Part shown: positions 1-5,389 of the stretch, one piece after another
How positions within the stretch are numbered: position 1 is the stretch's first letter
Layout of the letters: each line of letters begins with the position of its first letter
Origin: Pseudomonadota bacterium
GTDB taxonomy: Bacteria > Pseudomonadota > Alphaproteobacteria > SMXQ01
DNA: 6,685 nucleotides
Direction of reading: 5' to 3'
NCBI GenBank assembly: GCA_022562375.1
Contig: JADFPK010000098.1
Location: forward strand, 1-6,685
The notes under the pieces: generated by a model
The model's database searches: none
What the model was told of the DNA's origin: nothing
Seen by the model: only the letters and a program-made list of their open reading frames with translations
Program-made: the position numbers and the translations under genes

Positions 1-281
1 TCAAGCTTTACCGCGCCGATGACCCGGCGGGCCAGCAGGGCTTCAAGACCATCCCTACCGGGCCGGCGCATCCCCATTACGCCAGCTACTTCCCGATCCC
101 CGGCATGGGCCTTGGCTATAACGACCAGAAGGTGATCGAGGCCCATGAGCTGATCGAGGGCATCGCCGGGGACCGGCCGCTTTACCCTGATTTTCGCGCC
201 GGCTGGAAGACCTGTCAGGTCATCGACGCGGTGCTCCGATCGGCCGAGGAACGCCGCTGGGTGCGGGTCGCAGAGGTGTGA
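1..281 (+). CDS. Gfo/Idh/MocA family oxidoreductase, C-terminal end (5' truncated)
   Basis: The open frame begins at base 3 and runs 92 codons to TGA, so only the C-terminal part of the protein is present. The visible segment contains GPAHPHYASYFPIPGMGLGYNDQ, shown here only as a landmark, followed by a KVIEAHELIEGIAG stretch and an end reading DAVLRSAEERRWVRV. In the Gfo/Idh/MocA family this is the substrate-side alpha/beta domain that packs against an N-terminal NAD(P)-binding Rossmann fold. Members oxidise or reduce sugars, inositols and related polyols in the cytoplasm. The cofactor domain and catalytic EKP motif lie upstream of the window, so the substrate cannot be named. The gene converges on the DUF465 gene with 68 bp between stops. 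The family assignment rests on the recognisable C-terminal pattern. Confidence 0.8.
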   Translation, partial: KLYRADDPAGQQGFKTIPTGPAHPHYASYFPIPGMGLGYNDQKVIEAHELIEGIAGDRPLYPDFRAGWKTCQVIDAVLRSAEERRWVRVAEV

Positions 282-292
282 AATCGCCGACG

Positions 293-320
293 GCGGCGGC
301 GTTCCATCATGGGCCGCCGC
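293..320. terminator. GC hairpin between convergent genes
   Basis: An 8-bp perfect inverted repeat (GCGGCGGC at 293-300 with GCCGCCGC at 313-320) encloses a 12-nt loop and sits between two converging stop codons. It has no T-run on either strand, so it is not a canonical intrinsic terminator. It could still stall polymerase or protect both 3' ends. Confidence 0.35.
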
Positions 321-349
321 GCGGCCGGGGCGTTCGCTGGCGGGCGCTT

Positions 350-550
350 TCAGGCGATGATGTCGGGCAGGATCTCGTCTTCGAGCACGGTGATCTGGTC
401 CTTCAGCATGAGCTTGCGTTTCTTCAGCCGCTGCAGCTCGATCTGGTTGCTCGCGGCCTCTTCGGCGAAGCGCGCGATGACCTCGTCGAGCTCGCGGTGC
501 CGGCCCCGCAATTCCTCGAGCTGCTTGATCAGGGCTATTTTCTCGTTCAT
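350..550 (-). CDS. DUF465 (YdcH-like) small coiled-coil protein
   Basis: This 66-residue, charged, probably all-helical protein carries the DUF465 (PF04325) signature. An N-terminal helix has R-x-x-x-LDE around residues 18-23, and a second helix contains LKKRKLMLKDQI at 42-53. The family is 50-80 residues long, forms an antiparallel helical hairpin and has no settled molecular function. The ATG at 550 is preceded by GGAGCC, with tight spacing, and no better in-frame start is evident. The gene is monocistronic, converges on the oxidoreductase and is divergent from phosphofructokinase. A second family member lies at 2711-2878 on the other strand. The family call is firm and the role is unknown. 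Confidence 0.85.
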   Translation of the reverse strand: MNEKIALIKQLEELRGRHRELDEVIARFAEEAASNQIELQRLKKRKLMLKDQITVLEDEILPDIIA

Positions 551-588
551 GGCTCCATAGGCTCGAAGGCTCCTCGCTCCGACGCGCC

Positions 589-622
589 CGGCGCCTCCCG
601 CCCAAAACCCTCTGAGGCGCCG
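589..622. repeat. 9-bp inverted repeat in the DUF465 promoter/leader
   Basis: CGGCGCCTC at 589-597 is the exact reverse complement of GAGGCGCCG at 614-622, with a 16-nt spacer. The right arm touches the -10 element at 624-629, so it covers the expected transcription start of the minus-strand DUF465 gene. It could be an operator, or a hairpin at the very 5' end of the mRNA. Confidence 0.5.
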
Positions 623-623
623 A

Positions 624-629
624 ATTATA
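624..629 (-). promoter_or_regulatory. Candidate -10 element (TATAAT) for the DUF465 gene
   Basis: On the minus strand this reads TATAAT exactly, within an AT-rich patch in otherwise GC-rich DNA. It lies about 75 nt before the ATG at 550. Upstream, TTGGCG lies 15 bp away and TTTTGG 17 bp away, so the -35 is uncertain. A start site near 617 is expected. Confidence 0.45.
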
Positions 630-798
630 CTAACAAAGAATCATCGCCAAAACGAGTGTCGATGACGATGCCGCGATTTAGTGACGCTCGGCCATCGACA
701 CCGGTTGCTAGCGCGCCATAATTGGGCGATGCTAGGGTCATGGAACGATGACGGCGTCCACCCGGGACGCATCCAACGGAAAACGGTAAGGCACCGAA

Positions 799-1896
799 TT
801 GGCAGGGTCGAAGCGCATCGGCGTGCTGACGAGCGGCGGGGACTGCGCCGGGCTCAACGCCGTGATCCGCGCCGTCGTGCTCAGGGCCAAAAACACCTAT
901 GGCTGGCGGGTGATCGGCGTCAAGCAGGGCACGCTCGGGCTGCTCTCGCGCCCGCCGAACCATGTCGAATTGTCGCTGACGGATTTCACCGGTCCTGTCC
1001 TGCGCATGGGGGGCACGATCCTCGAGACCACGACGCGGGGCGACCCCTACGCCTTCCCCATGCCCGACGGCTCTCTCGCCGACCGCTCGGAAGAGGTCAT
1101 CGGGGGATACCGCGAGTTGGACCTCGACGCCCTCGTCGTCATCGGCGGCGACGGCTCCTTCAGGATCATGCGCCGCCTGGCCGCCGACGGCGGCATCAAT
1201 CTCGTCGGTATCCCCAAGACCATCGACAATGACGTCAGCAAGACGGAGAACGCCATCGGCTTCATCACCGCGGTCAACGTGGCGACGGAGGCGCTCGACC
1301 GGCTGCAGCCGACGGCGGCCAGTCACAGCCGCCTGATGATCTTGGAGGTGATGGGCCGGGACGCCGGCCATATCGCGTTGGCCTCGGGGCTGGCCGGCGG
1401 CGCCGATGTCATCTTGATACCGGAAATCCCCTACAGGATCGAGACCATCGCCGCCAAGATCGAGGCCCTGAGGAAGAAGGAGGGCCGGAATTTCGCCCTG
1501 ATGGTGGTCGCCGAGGGGGTCAAGACGGAAACCGGCGAAGCGGTCACCGTCACCGACACCGACGACAAGGGCAAGCCGCGTTACGGCGGCATCGGAAGTT
1601 ACCTCGGCGGGCGGTTGCAGGCGCTTACCGGCGCCGAGACCAGGGTCACGATCCTTGGCCATGTCCAGCGCGGCGGCGTCCCGTCGGCCACCGACAGGAT
1701 CCTCGGCTCCGCCTTCGGCGTGCGGGCGGTCGATTTGATCGCCGAGGGACGGTTCGGCCGCATGGTGGTATGGCAGAACCGCCGGGTCGTCGACGAGGCG
1801 ATCGAGGACACCATCGCCATCCACCGCCGGGTCGATGTCGACGGCGATCTGGTCAAGACCGCCCGCGGGCTCGGCGTCTGTTTCGGCGACGAGTAG
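799..1896 (+). CDS. pfkA: 6-phosphofructokinase, mixed-substrate (TIGR02483-like) type
   Basis: This enzyme phosphorylates fructose 6-phosphate to fructose 1,6-bisphosphate in cytoplasmic glycolysis. In 365 residues it shows SGGDCAGLNA at 12-21, GGDGS at 116-120, PKTIDND at 139-145 with the catalytic Asp at 143, MGRDAG at 185-190, EG at 239-240 and HVQRGG at 288-293. The Gly at 119, equivalent to E. coli Gly104, normally marks ATP use. Lys140, equivalent to E. coli Gly124, is typical of pyrophosphate-type and mixed group enzymes. ATP is the more likely donor. The start is TTG at 799, preceded by GGTAAGG with 7-nt spacing, and the SGGD motif follows immediately as expected. The length fits the family. 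The gene is followed after 61 bp by the DUF2390 gene through a tandem repeat, suggesting co-transcription. Many alphaproteobacteria lack phosphofructokinase, so its presence is metabolically informative. Confidence 0.93.
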   Translation: MAGSKRIGVLTSGGDCAGLNAVIRAVVLRAKNTYGWRVIGVKQGTLGLLSRPPNHVELSLTDFTGPVLRMGGTILETTTRGDPYAFPMPDGSLADRSEEVIGGYRELDLDALVVIGGDGSFRIMRRLAADGGINLVGIPKTIDNDVSKTENAIGFITAVNVATEALDRLQPTAASHSRLMILEVMGRDAGHIALASGLAGGADVILIPEIPYRIETIAAKIEALRKKEGRNFALMVVAEGVKTETGEAVTVTDTDDKGKPRYGGIGSYLGGRLQALTGAETRVTILGHVQRGGVPSATDRILGSAFGVRAVDLIAEGRFGRMVVWQNRRVVDEAIEDTIAIHRRVDVDGDLVKTARGLGVCFGDE

Positions 1897-1959
1897 CCGG
1901 GAACAAGGGCTATGAGTAGTCAGGAACAAGGGCTATGAGTAGCTGGGAAACTGGGCGAT
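1891..1959 (+). repeat. Three tandem 23-nt units carrying stop/start signals
   Basis: Units at 1891-1913, 1914-1936 and 1937-1959 all begin GAGTAG and continue with GGAAC-like, GGG and AT bases. Units 1 and 2 differ at only two or three bases, and unit 3 is more diverged. Unit 1 contains the phosphofructokinase stop (TAG 1894-1896), and unit 3 runs into the start of the next gene (ATG 1958). Each unit holds a purine-rich GGAA..GGG stretch followed by ATG, so the translation initiation region itself appears to have been duplicated. Confidence 0.9.
1912..1938 (+). CDS. Possible 8-codon mini-ORF 1 in the pfk-DUF2390 junction
   Basis: ATG AGT AGT CAG GAA CAA GGG CTA TGA encodes MSSQEQGL. A GGAACAAGGG stretch lies just upstream, and the TGA overlaps the next ATG as ATGA. 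It arises mechanically from the 23-nt tandem repeat. Translation is possible because of the purine-rich upstream stretch but cannot be shown from sequence. Confidence 0.3.
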   Translation: MSSQEQGL

Positions 1960-1961
1960 GA
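1935..1961 (+). CDS. Possible 8-codon mini-ORF 2, overlapping the DUF2390 start
   Basis: ATG AGT AGC TGG GAA ACT GGG CGA TGA encodes MSSWETGR. Its TGA overlaps the ATG at 1958 (ATGA), the classic arrangement for stop-restart translation. It shares the origin of mini-ORF 1 and would hand ribosomes to the DUF2390 gene. Confidence 0.3.
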   Translation: MSSWETGR

Positions 1962-2536
1962 AATTCCCCGACAACCCGTGCTGGGACTTCGCCCTCGTGG
2001 TCTACCGCCGCGACGGCGTCGCCGACGCCTGCCTCGCCCTGCAAGACGGCCACGGCATCGACGTCAACGTGCTGTTGTTCTGCTGCTGGTTGGGCGAAAG
2101 CGGCCGCGGCGGCTTGAGCGCCAAGGAGATGGCCGACGCCCTGGCGCTGGTCGATCGATGGCACCAGGACGTGGTGCGGCGCCTGCGCGCCGTGCGCGCC
2201 GGACTCAAGGGCGGGTTTGGGGACATCGACGTAGAGTACAGCGATCCGTTGCGGGGCCAGATCATGGCCAGCGAGCTCGACGCCGAGCATGTCGAGCACA
2301 TGACGCTCATGCGCGCCTTCGAAAGCCCCGCCGCCGAGCCGATGCCGCCCGCCGAGCAACGCGCGAAGGATGCCGCCGGCAACGTCGCGCTGTATTTCGA
2401 TGCCCTCGGCGTCGAGCTGACGGAAGCGGAGACGGCCCAGCTGATGACCATCCTCGGCGGCGGTTTTCCGGATCTCGACCGCCGGCGACTGGCGGCGGCG
2501 ATCGACGCCGCCGGCCTCGCCCCGGGCGCCGCCTGA
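1958..2536 (+). CDS. TIGR02444 / DUF2390 family protein
   Basis: This is a 192-residue cytoplasmic protein with no signal peptide or membrane segment. The N-terminal part matches the TIGR02444/DUF2390 pattern. It shows NPCWDFALVVYRRDGVADACLALQD-like features at 6-30 (short W-x-F, Y and ACL..LQ marks), an N37-x-LLFCCWLG block at 37-46 and a W68-H69 pair in a helix followed by V-x-x-LR. The family is conserved in Proteobacteria and has no assigned reaction. The C-terminal third (130-192) is Ala-rich and helical and is not clearly part of the family core. The ATG at 1958 is chosen because the family N-terminus begins within ten residues of it, with GGGAAACTGGG upstream. Translation may be coupled to the short ORFs in the preceding 23-nt repeats. 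The junction suggests one operon with pfk, but a metabolic link is only inference. Confidence 0.85.
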   Translation: MKFPDNPCWDFALVVYRRDGVADACLALQDGHGIDVNVLLFCCWLGESGRGGLSAKEMADALALVDRWHQDVVRRLRAVRAGLKGGFGDIDVEYSDPLRGQIMASELDAEHVEHMTLMRAFESPAAEPMPPAEQRAKDAAGNVALYFDALGVELTEAETAQLMTILGGGFPDLDRRRLAAAIDAAGLAPGAA

Positions 2537-2653
2537 TAGCCGGCGCGTCGGTTGGCGGCGCGCGGCCGATGGCATAGGATAAGGGCAGGGCCGCCATGAG
2601 GGGCGGGTGTTGCCGGTGGAAACGCCGGGGGTCACGACCTACATAGTAATAAT

Positions 2654-2691
2654 GCGGTGGTTACCGCCGAACGGTTAGGGGTGTGTTTTTT
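2654..2691 (+). other. Short hairpin and T6 run in the gap after the DUF2390 gene
   Basis: GCGGT-GGTT-ACCGC at 2654-2667 forms a 5-bp stem. A T6 run sits at 2686-2691, 18 nt downstream, too far for a standard intrinsic terminator. The rest of the 174-bp gap (2537-2710) shows no clear gene. A TAATAAT patch at 2647-2653 could be a -10 element, but no convincing -35 precedes it. Confidence 0.25.
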
Positions 2692-2710
2692 AGACCAATG
2701 GAGCAGATGA

Positions 2711-2878
2711 ATGGCGGATGACGATCAGGTCGGGAAGCTCAAGGCCGAGCACGCGTCGTTGGAAGAGGCCATCGAGGAAGAGTTAGGCAGGCCGTTTCCC
2801 AGTTCCACGCTTCTCAGCGATCTCAAGCGTCAGAAACTCCGAATAAAAGACGAGATTCACCGTATCGCCGGACCTTGA
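2711..2878 (+). CDS. Second DUF465 (YdcH-like) small protein, 55 aa
   Basis: This 55-codon gene reads MADDDQVGKL at its start and contains LKAEHASLEEAIEEE at 10-24, then LLSDLKRQKLRIKDEI at 34-49. This is the same architecture as DUF465 (PF04325): a His/Leu-containing first helix, a short polar turn with Pro, and an LKxxKLxxKDEI second helix. GGAG at 2700-2703 stands 7 nt before the ATG, which decides the start. Two other ATGs at 2698 and 2707 give only short frames. It is shorter and more divergent than the paralogue at 350-550, and the two flank the pfk-DUF2390 pair. The stop codon lies in the loop of a perfect 8-bp hairpin. The function of the family is not established. The family call is based on pattern and is fairly secure. 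Confidence 0.8.
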   Translation: MADDDQVGKLKAEHASLEEAIEEELGRPFPSSTLLSDLKRQKLRIKDEIHRIAGP

Positions 2879-2886
2879 GGTCCGGC
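2867..2886 (+). terminator. 8-bp hairpin enclosing the DUF465 stop codon
   Basis: GCCGGACC at 2867-2874 pairs perfectly with GGTCCGGC at 2879-2886 around the loop TTGA, which contains the TGA stop. No T-run follows, so termination is uncertain. A 3' stabilising or stalling element is equally possible. A second small hairpin, CACCCGC (2898-2904) with GCGGGTG (2910-2916), lies just downstream, also without a T-run. Confidence 0.4.
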
Positions 2887-3034
2887 CGGATCGCCCGCAC
2901 CCGCCCCTCGCGGGTGGGCCGGGATCTGGGTAAACAGCGGTGTCCGTCCGGGATGCGGCCTGGCGGCGGGCGCGCCGCGCCCCCGGGGCAAAATCCAGTT
3001 GACATTCCCGGCGCTACGGACGGAAGGTCCGGCC

Positions 3035-3829
3035 ATGCGGCTTGAGGACAAAAGCGCGGTCATCACCGGCGCCGCCGGCGGTATCGGCTTTGCCTGCGCC
3101 CGGTTGTTCGCCCGCGAGGGCGCCAAGGTTCTGATCGGCGACATCGACGCCCGGAAGGGCGAAGAGGCGGCCCTGGCCATAGATGGCGATGAAGACGTGC
3201 GCGCGGCCGGCGGCGGCGCCCTCTTTCATCACCTCGACGTCGGCGATAAGGCCCAGGCCGAGGCGCTGATCGATGAGGCGGTGGCGCAATTCGGCGGCCT
3301 CGACATCGCCGTCGCCAACGCCGCCATCATCCATACCGACGAGTTCCTCGACCTCGCGGAAGAGGATTTCGACCGCGTATTGAGGGTCAATCTCAAGGGC
3401 GCTTTCCTGGTCGGACAGGCGGCGGCGCGGCGGATGGTGGCCGCGAAGAGGGGCGGCGCCATCATCAACATGTCCTCGGTCAACGCCGTCCTGGCGATCC
3501 CCAACCAGGTCCCCTATACCGTCGCCAAGGGCGGGCTCAACCAGTTGACCCGGGTGATGGCATTGGCGCTCGCCGATGCCGGCATCAGGGTCAACGCCAT
3601 CGGCCCCGGCACCATCCTCACGGACATGGCCATGGTGGTGATGAAGGACGCCGAGGCCAAGCGCAAGATCCTGTCGCGCACGCCGCTCGGGCGCTGCGGC
3701 GAGCCCGACGAAATCGCCGCCATCGCCCTCTTTCTCGCCAGCGATGAATCGAGCTACATAACCGGCCAGTGCATCTACGCCGACGGCGGCAGGATGGCGC
3801 TCAACTACACGGTGCCGGTCAAGGAGTAG
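3035..3829 (+). CDS. Classical SDR family oxidoreductase
   Basis: This 264-residue short-chain dehydrogenase/reductase has the Rossmann motif TGAAGGIG at 11-18. An acidic Asp36 at the end of beta-2 usually favours NAD over NADP. LDV is at 68-70 and NAA at 95-97 in place of the usual NAG. The catalytic tetrad is Asn119, Ser148, Tyr161 and Lys165. A PG turn at 191-192 leads into ILTDM, and YITGQCIYADGG at 241-252 is the usual C-terminal block. Such enzymes oxidise alcohols or reduce ketones on sugars, polyols or acyl thioesters in the cytoplasm. The substrate cannot be read from sequence. The ATG at 3035 is preferred over an upstream TTG at 2999 because GGAAGG lies 7 nt upstream and the Rossmann fold starts at the usual place. 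The gene converges on the DUF1013 gene with 36 bp between stops. Confidence 0.93.
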   Translation: MRLEDKSAVITGAAGGIGFACARLFAREGAKVLIGDIDARKGEEAALAIDGDEDVRAAGGGALFHHLDVGDKAQAEALIDEAVAQFGGLDIAVANAAIIHTDEFLDLAEEDFDRVLRVNLKGAFLVGQAAARRMVAAKRGGAIINMSSVNAVLAIPNQVPYTVAKGGLNQLTRVMALALADAGIRVNAIGPGTILTDMAMVVMKDAEAKRKILSRTPLGRCGEPDEIAAIALFLASDESSYITGQCIYADGGRMALNYTVPVKE

Positions 3830-3865
3830 TCCTTACTTTCACCGGCGCGGCGGCGATTCTACAAT

Positions 3866-4453
3866 TCAGGTGGGCTGATTACCCTGCTCTGGCGTCTCGC
3901 CGGTGGCGGGTTCCGCCGGGCGGTCCTTCTTCTGGGCGCGCCTCGCCCGCTCCACCGCGGCGACCAGCTCATCATAGCTGCACATGCCGAGTTCGATCGG
4001 ATCGCGGGGCTTGATCGAAGCCGCCTTCCAGTGGGTGCGTTCGCGCACGGCGGTGACCGTCGTCTTGGTGGTGCCCACCAGTTTGCAGATCTGGCCGACG
4101 GTGAGCTCGGGATACTCCCGCAACAGCCAGGCGATGGCGTCGGGCCGTTCCTGGCGCTTCGACACCGGGGTGTAGCGCGGCCCCCTGGGCTTGCCCGACG
4201 GGATCGGGATGTCGGGCGTCGCCATCTCGAGCTTCGCCGCCGGGTCGTTGGCGCAGCGCTCGATCTCCTCTCCGGTCAACTGGCCGTTGGAGAGGGGGTC
4301 GAGCCCGACGATGCCGATGGCCACCTCGCCGTCGGCGATGGCCTGCACCTCGAGCGCATGCATGGCGCAGAAATTCGCGATCTGTTCGAAGGTCAGCGCC
4401 GTGTTGTCGATTAGCCACACGGCGGTCGCCTTGGGCATCAGTGGTTGGACCAT
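3866..4453 (-). CDS. trcR: DUF1013 family regulator, TrcR-like
   Basis: This 195-residue protein begins MVQPLMPKATAVWLIDNTAL, the strongly conserved start of the alphaproteobacterial DUF1013 (PF06242) family. The N-terminal half is that conserved domain. Residues about 108-140 (DAIAWLLREYPELTVGQICK, then LVGTTKTTVTAVR) look like a helix-turn-helix, and the C-terminal 30 residues are polar and probably disordered. From memory, current genome annotation calls this family cell cycle transcriptional regulator TrcR; I cannot verify its targets here. The ATG at 4453 is chosen over an in-frame ATG at 4489 because GAGG lies 8 nt upstream and the family N-terminus matches exactly. It is divergent from the DUF1192 gene with about 206 bp between starts and lies near rcdA, which suits a cell-cycle neighbourhood. 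Confidence 0.85.
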   Translation of the reverse strand: MVQPLMPKATAVWLIDNTALTFEQIANFCAMHALEVQAIADGEVAIGIVGLDPLSNGQLTGEEIERCANDPAAKLEMATPDIPIPSGKPRGPRYTPVSKRQERPDAIAWLLREYPELTVGQICKLVGTTKTTVTAVRERTHWKAASIKPRDPIELGMCSYDELVAAVERARRAQKKDRPAEPATGETPEQGNQPT

Positions 4454-4659
4454 TGTCGTCGCCTCGGAATTCGGCCCCCGGTTTATCACGGGGCAAGAGG
4501 CGAGAAAAGCTGTTTCTCAAGCCCCCCGCCCTAGGCCGAAAGAATTCATACCGCCGGATGGCCCTCGGCGCCAGGCCTGGCCGCGAGACATGAAAATCCG
4601 GGTTGAAAGCCCGCGGGCGGCGGTCCAAACTGGGAAAAACAACCCCAGGGAGCACGATT

Positions 4660-4842
4660 ATGAGCATGGAAGAGGAAGGAGTCCAACCCAAGGCGCCGGA
4701 GCCGAAGGACCTGGAGCCCATGTCGATCGAGCATCTCGAGGACTATATCGCCGAGATGAAGGCGGAAATCGCCCGGGTCGAGGAAGCCATCGCGGCGAAG
4801 AAGGATACCCGCGTCGGCGCCGAGGCGCTGTTCAGGAAATAG
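4660..4842 (+). CDS. DUF1192 family small protein
   Basis: This 60-residue acidic protein has residues 21-60 matching DUF1192 (PF06698). MSIEHLEDYI is followed by AEIARVEEAIAAKKDTR and the ending AEALFRK. The first 20 residues form a Glu/Pro-rich extension not typical of the core family. The product is probably a short coiled coil of unknown function, and the family is common in Alphaproteobacteria. The ATG at 4660 is chosen because GGGAG sits 7 nt upstream. An in-frame TTG at 4603 would add 19 basic residues not expected for the family. Initiation at Met21 is possible but has no clear ribosome site. The gene lies between trcR and rcdA. As I recall it, DUF1192 is often found close to these genes. 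Confidence 0.85.
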   Translation: MSMEEEGVQPKAPEPKDLEPMSIEHLEDYIAEMKAEIARVEEAIAAKKDTRVGAEALFRK

Positions 4843-5026
4843 ACCCAAACTTTGGCCCGCCCAGGCGCCGCGAGACGCCGGTCATCGGGGCGGCAAGGAT
4901 GGCCGCGAAAACGAGCGCCGCGGACGGCGGGAAACATCCTTGTAAGCCATCGATGCATTTAAGGCCGTTGCCACACCCTAATTCCAACGAGCCTCAATGT
5001 TTTCAATAGCTTAACTTTTACATTTG

Positions 5027-5059
5027 TTAACCTTTCGTTAACGAATTCCCTCTATATAT
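5027..5059 (+). promoter_or_regulatory. CtrA box and -10 element
   Basis: TTAA-CCTTTCG-TTAA at 5027-5041 is an exact match to the TTAA-N7-TTAA consensus bound by the cell-cycle response regulator CtrA. It lies in an AT-rich island with another TTAA at 5011-5014. TATATAT at 5053-5059 is a good -10 element and predicts a start near 5065-5066. The box centre then falls at about -31, overlapping the -35 position, the usual placement at CtrA-activated promoters. The direction is set by the -10 and by the downstream terminator. Confidence 0.75.
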
Positions 5060-5065
5060 GGGATC

Positions 5066-5157
5066 AGACAATTCCTTCCTTAGGGTTGTCTTTGGACGCA
5101 GTCCAATTTTTGACGCCTCCCTGTTAACTTAAGCCGCCCTCCGGGGCGGCTTTTTTT
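5066..5157 (+). ncRNA. Putative CtrA-controlled small RNA (or attenuated rcdA leader)
   Basis: Between the promoter at 5027-5059 and the terminator lies about 90 nt with three stem-loops. Stem 1 pairs AGACAA (5066-5071) with TTGTCT (5086-5091), with an inner CCT/AGG pairing. Stem 2 pairs TTGGAC (5092-5097) with GTCCAA (5101-5106) around GCA and is followed by T5. Stem 3 is the terminator. Single-stranded pyrimidine stretches (TTCCTTCCTT in loop 1 and CCTCCC at 5116-5121) could pair with ribosome binding sites, as in many alphaproteobacterial trans-acting RNAs. The predicted start falls exactly at the base of stem 1. A 24-codon frame (5058-5132) crosses it but has no ribosome site and begins inside the -10. 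No known RNA family is recognised. Confidence 0.6.
5131..5157 (+). terminator. Rho-independent terminator
   Basis: GCCGCCC (5133-5139) pairs perfectly with GGGCGGC (5144-5150) around the stable loop TCCG, followed directly by T7 (5151-5157). AA before the stem can pair with the first Ts. This is a textbook intrinsic terminator on the plus strand. Confidence 0.93.
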
Positions 5158-5192
5158 GGCCTTTATCGGCCGGCGCCCACGGGGCGGGATTT

Positions 5193-5220
5193 GTAAAGCT
5201 ATGTTAAGATAGACAATTCC
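5193..5220 (+). promoter_or_regulatory. Degenerate CtrA-like site and repeat of the small RNA 5' end, before rcdA
   Basis: GTAA-AGCTATG-TTAA at 5193-5207 matches the TTAA-N7-TTAA consensus at 7 of 8 defined bases. Directly after it, AGACAATTCC at 5211-5220 repeats the first 10 nt of the predicted small RNA (5066-5075). A weak -10 (TATGTT at 5200-5205) would place a start at the repeat. This could be a second promoter serving rcdA, but each element is weak on its own. Confidence 0.3.
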
Positions 5221-5389
5221 GGCCAGGTAAAGGTTGTATTTACGCTCCCGTGGGAAAATCATCGACTGGGGGAGCTATGCCTCGGGGCGCCCTTGGGGAA
5301 GGGATCGCGCGGTCGCGGATTCTGAACGGTGCTTGGCGCCAGCAGTTCATCTTCGATCGCGGTCTTGCCGAGCGGGCGAGGGAGTGGAC

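Noticed and set aside
625..1929. 434-codon open frame on the minus strand
   Set aside because: It lies opposite the clearly real phosphofructokinase, its residues are Asp/Gly/Arg/His-rich as expected from antisense of GC-rich coding DNA, and it matches no family.
1910..2635. 241-codon open frame on the minus strand
   Set aside because: Antisense shadow of the DUF2390 gene with repetitive, biased composition and no recognisable domain.
2686..2691. T6 run as an intrinsic terminator
   Set aside because: The nearest hairpin ends 18 nt before it and has only a 5-bp stem.
2999..3034. Upstream TTG start for the SDR gene
   Set aside because: The ATG at 3035 has GGAAGG at ideal spacing and gives the standard distance to the TGxxxGxG motif.
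3972..4721. 249-codon open frame on the minus strand
   Set aside because: It overlaps trcR in another frame on the same strand. The DUF1013 frame carries the conserved start and domain, and this one is Arg/Gly/Pro-rich noise.
5058..5132. 24-codon ORF inside the putative small RNA (MGSDNSFLRV...)
   Set aside because: Its ATG lies within the -10 element, so it would not be in the transcript, and no ribosome site precedes it. It was kept only as an alternative to the RNA reading.
5124..5132. TTAACTTAA near the terminator as another CtrA site
   Set aside because: The two TTAA halves are one base apart, not seven, so it does not fit the consensus.
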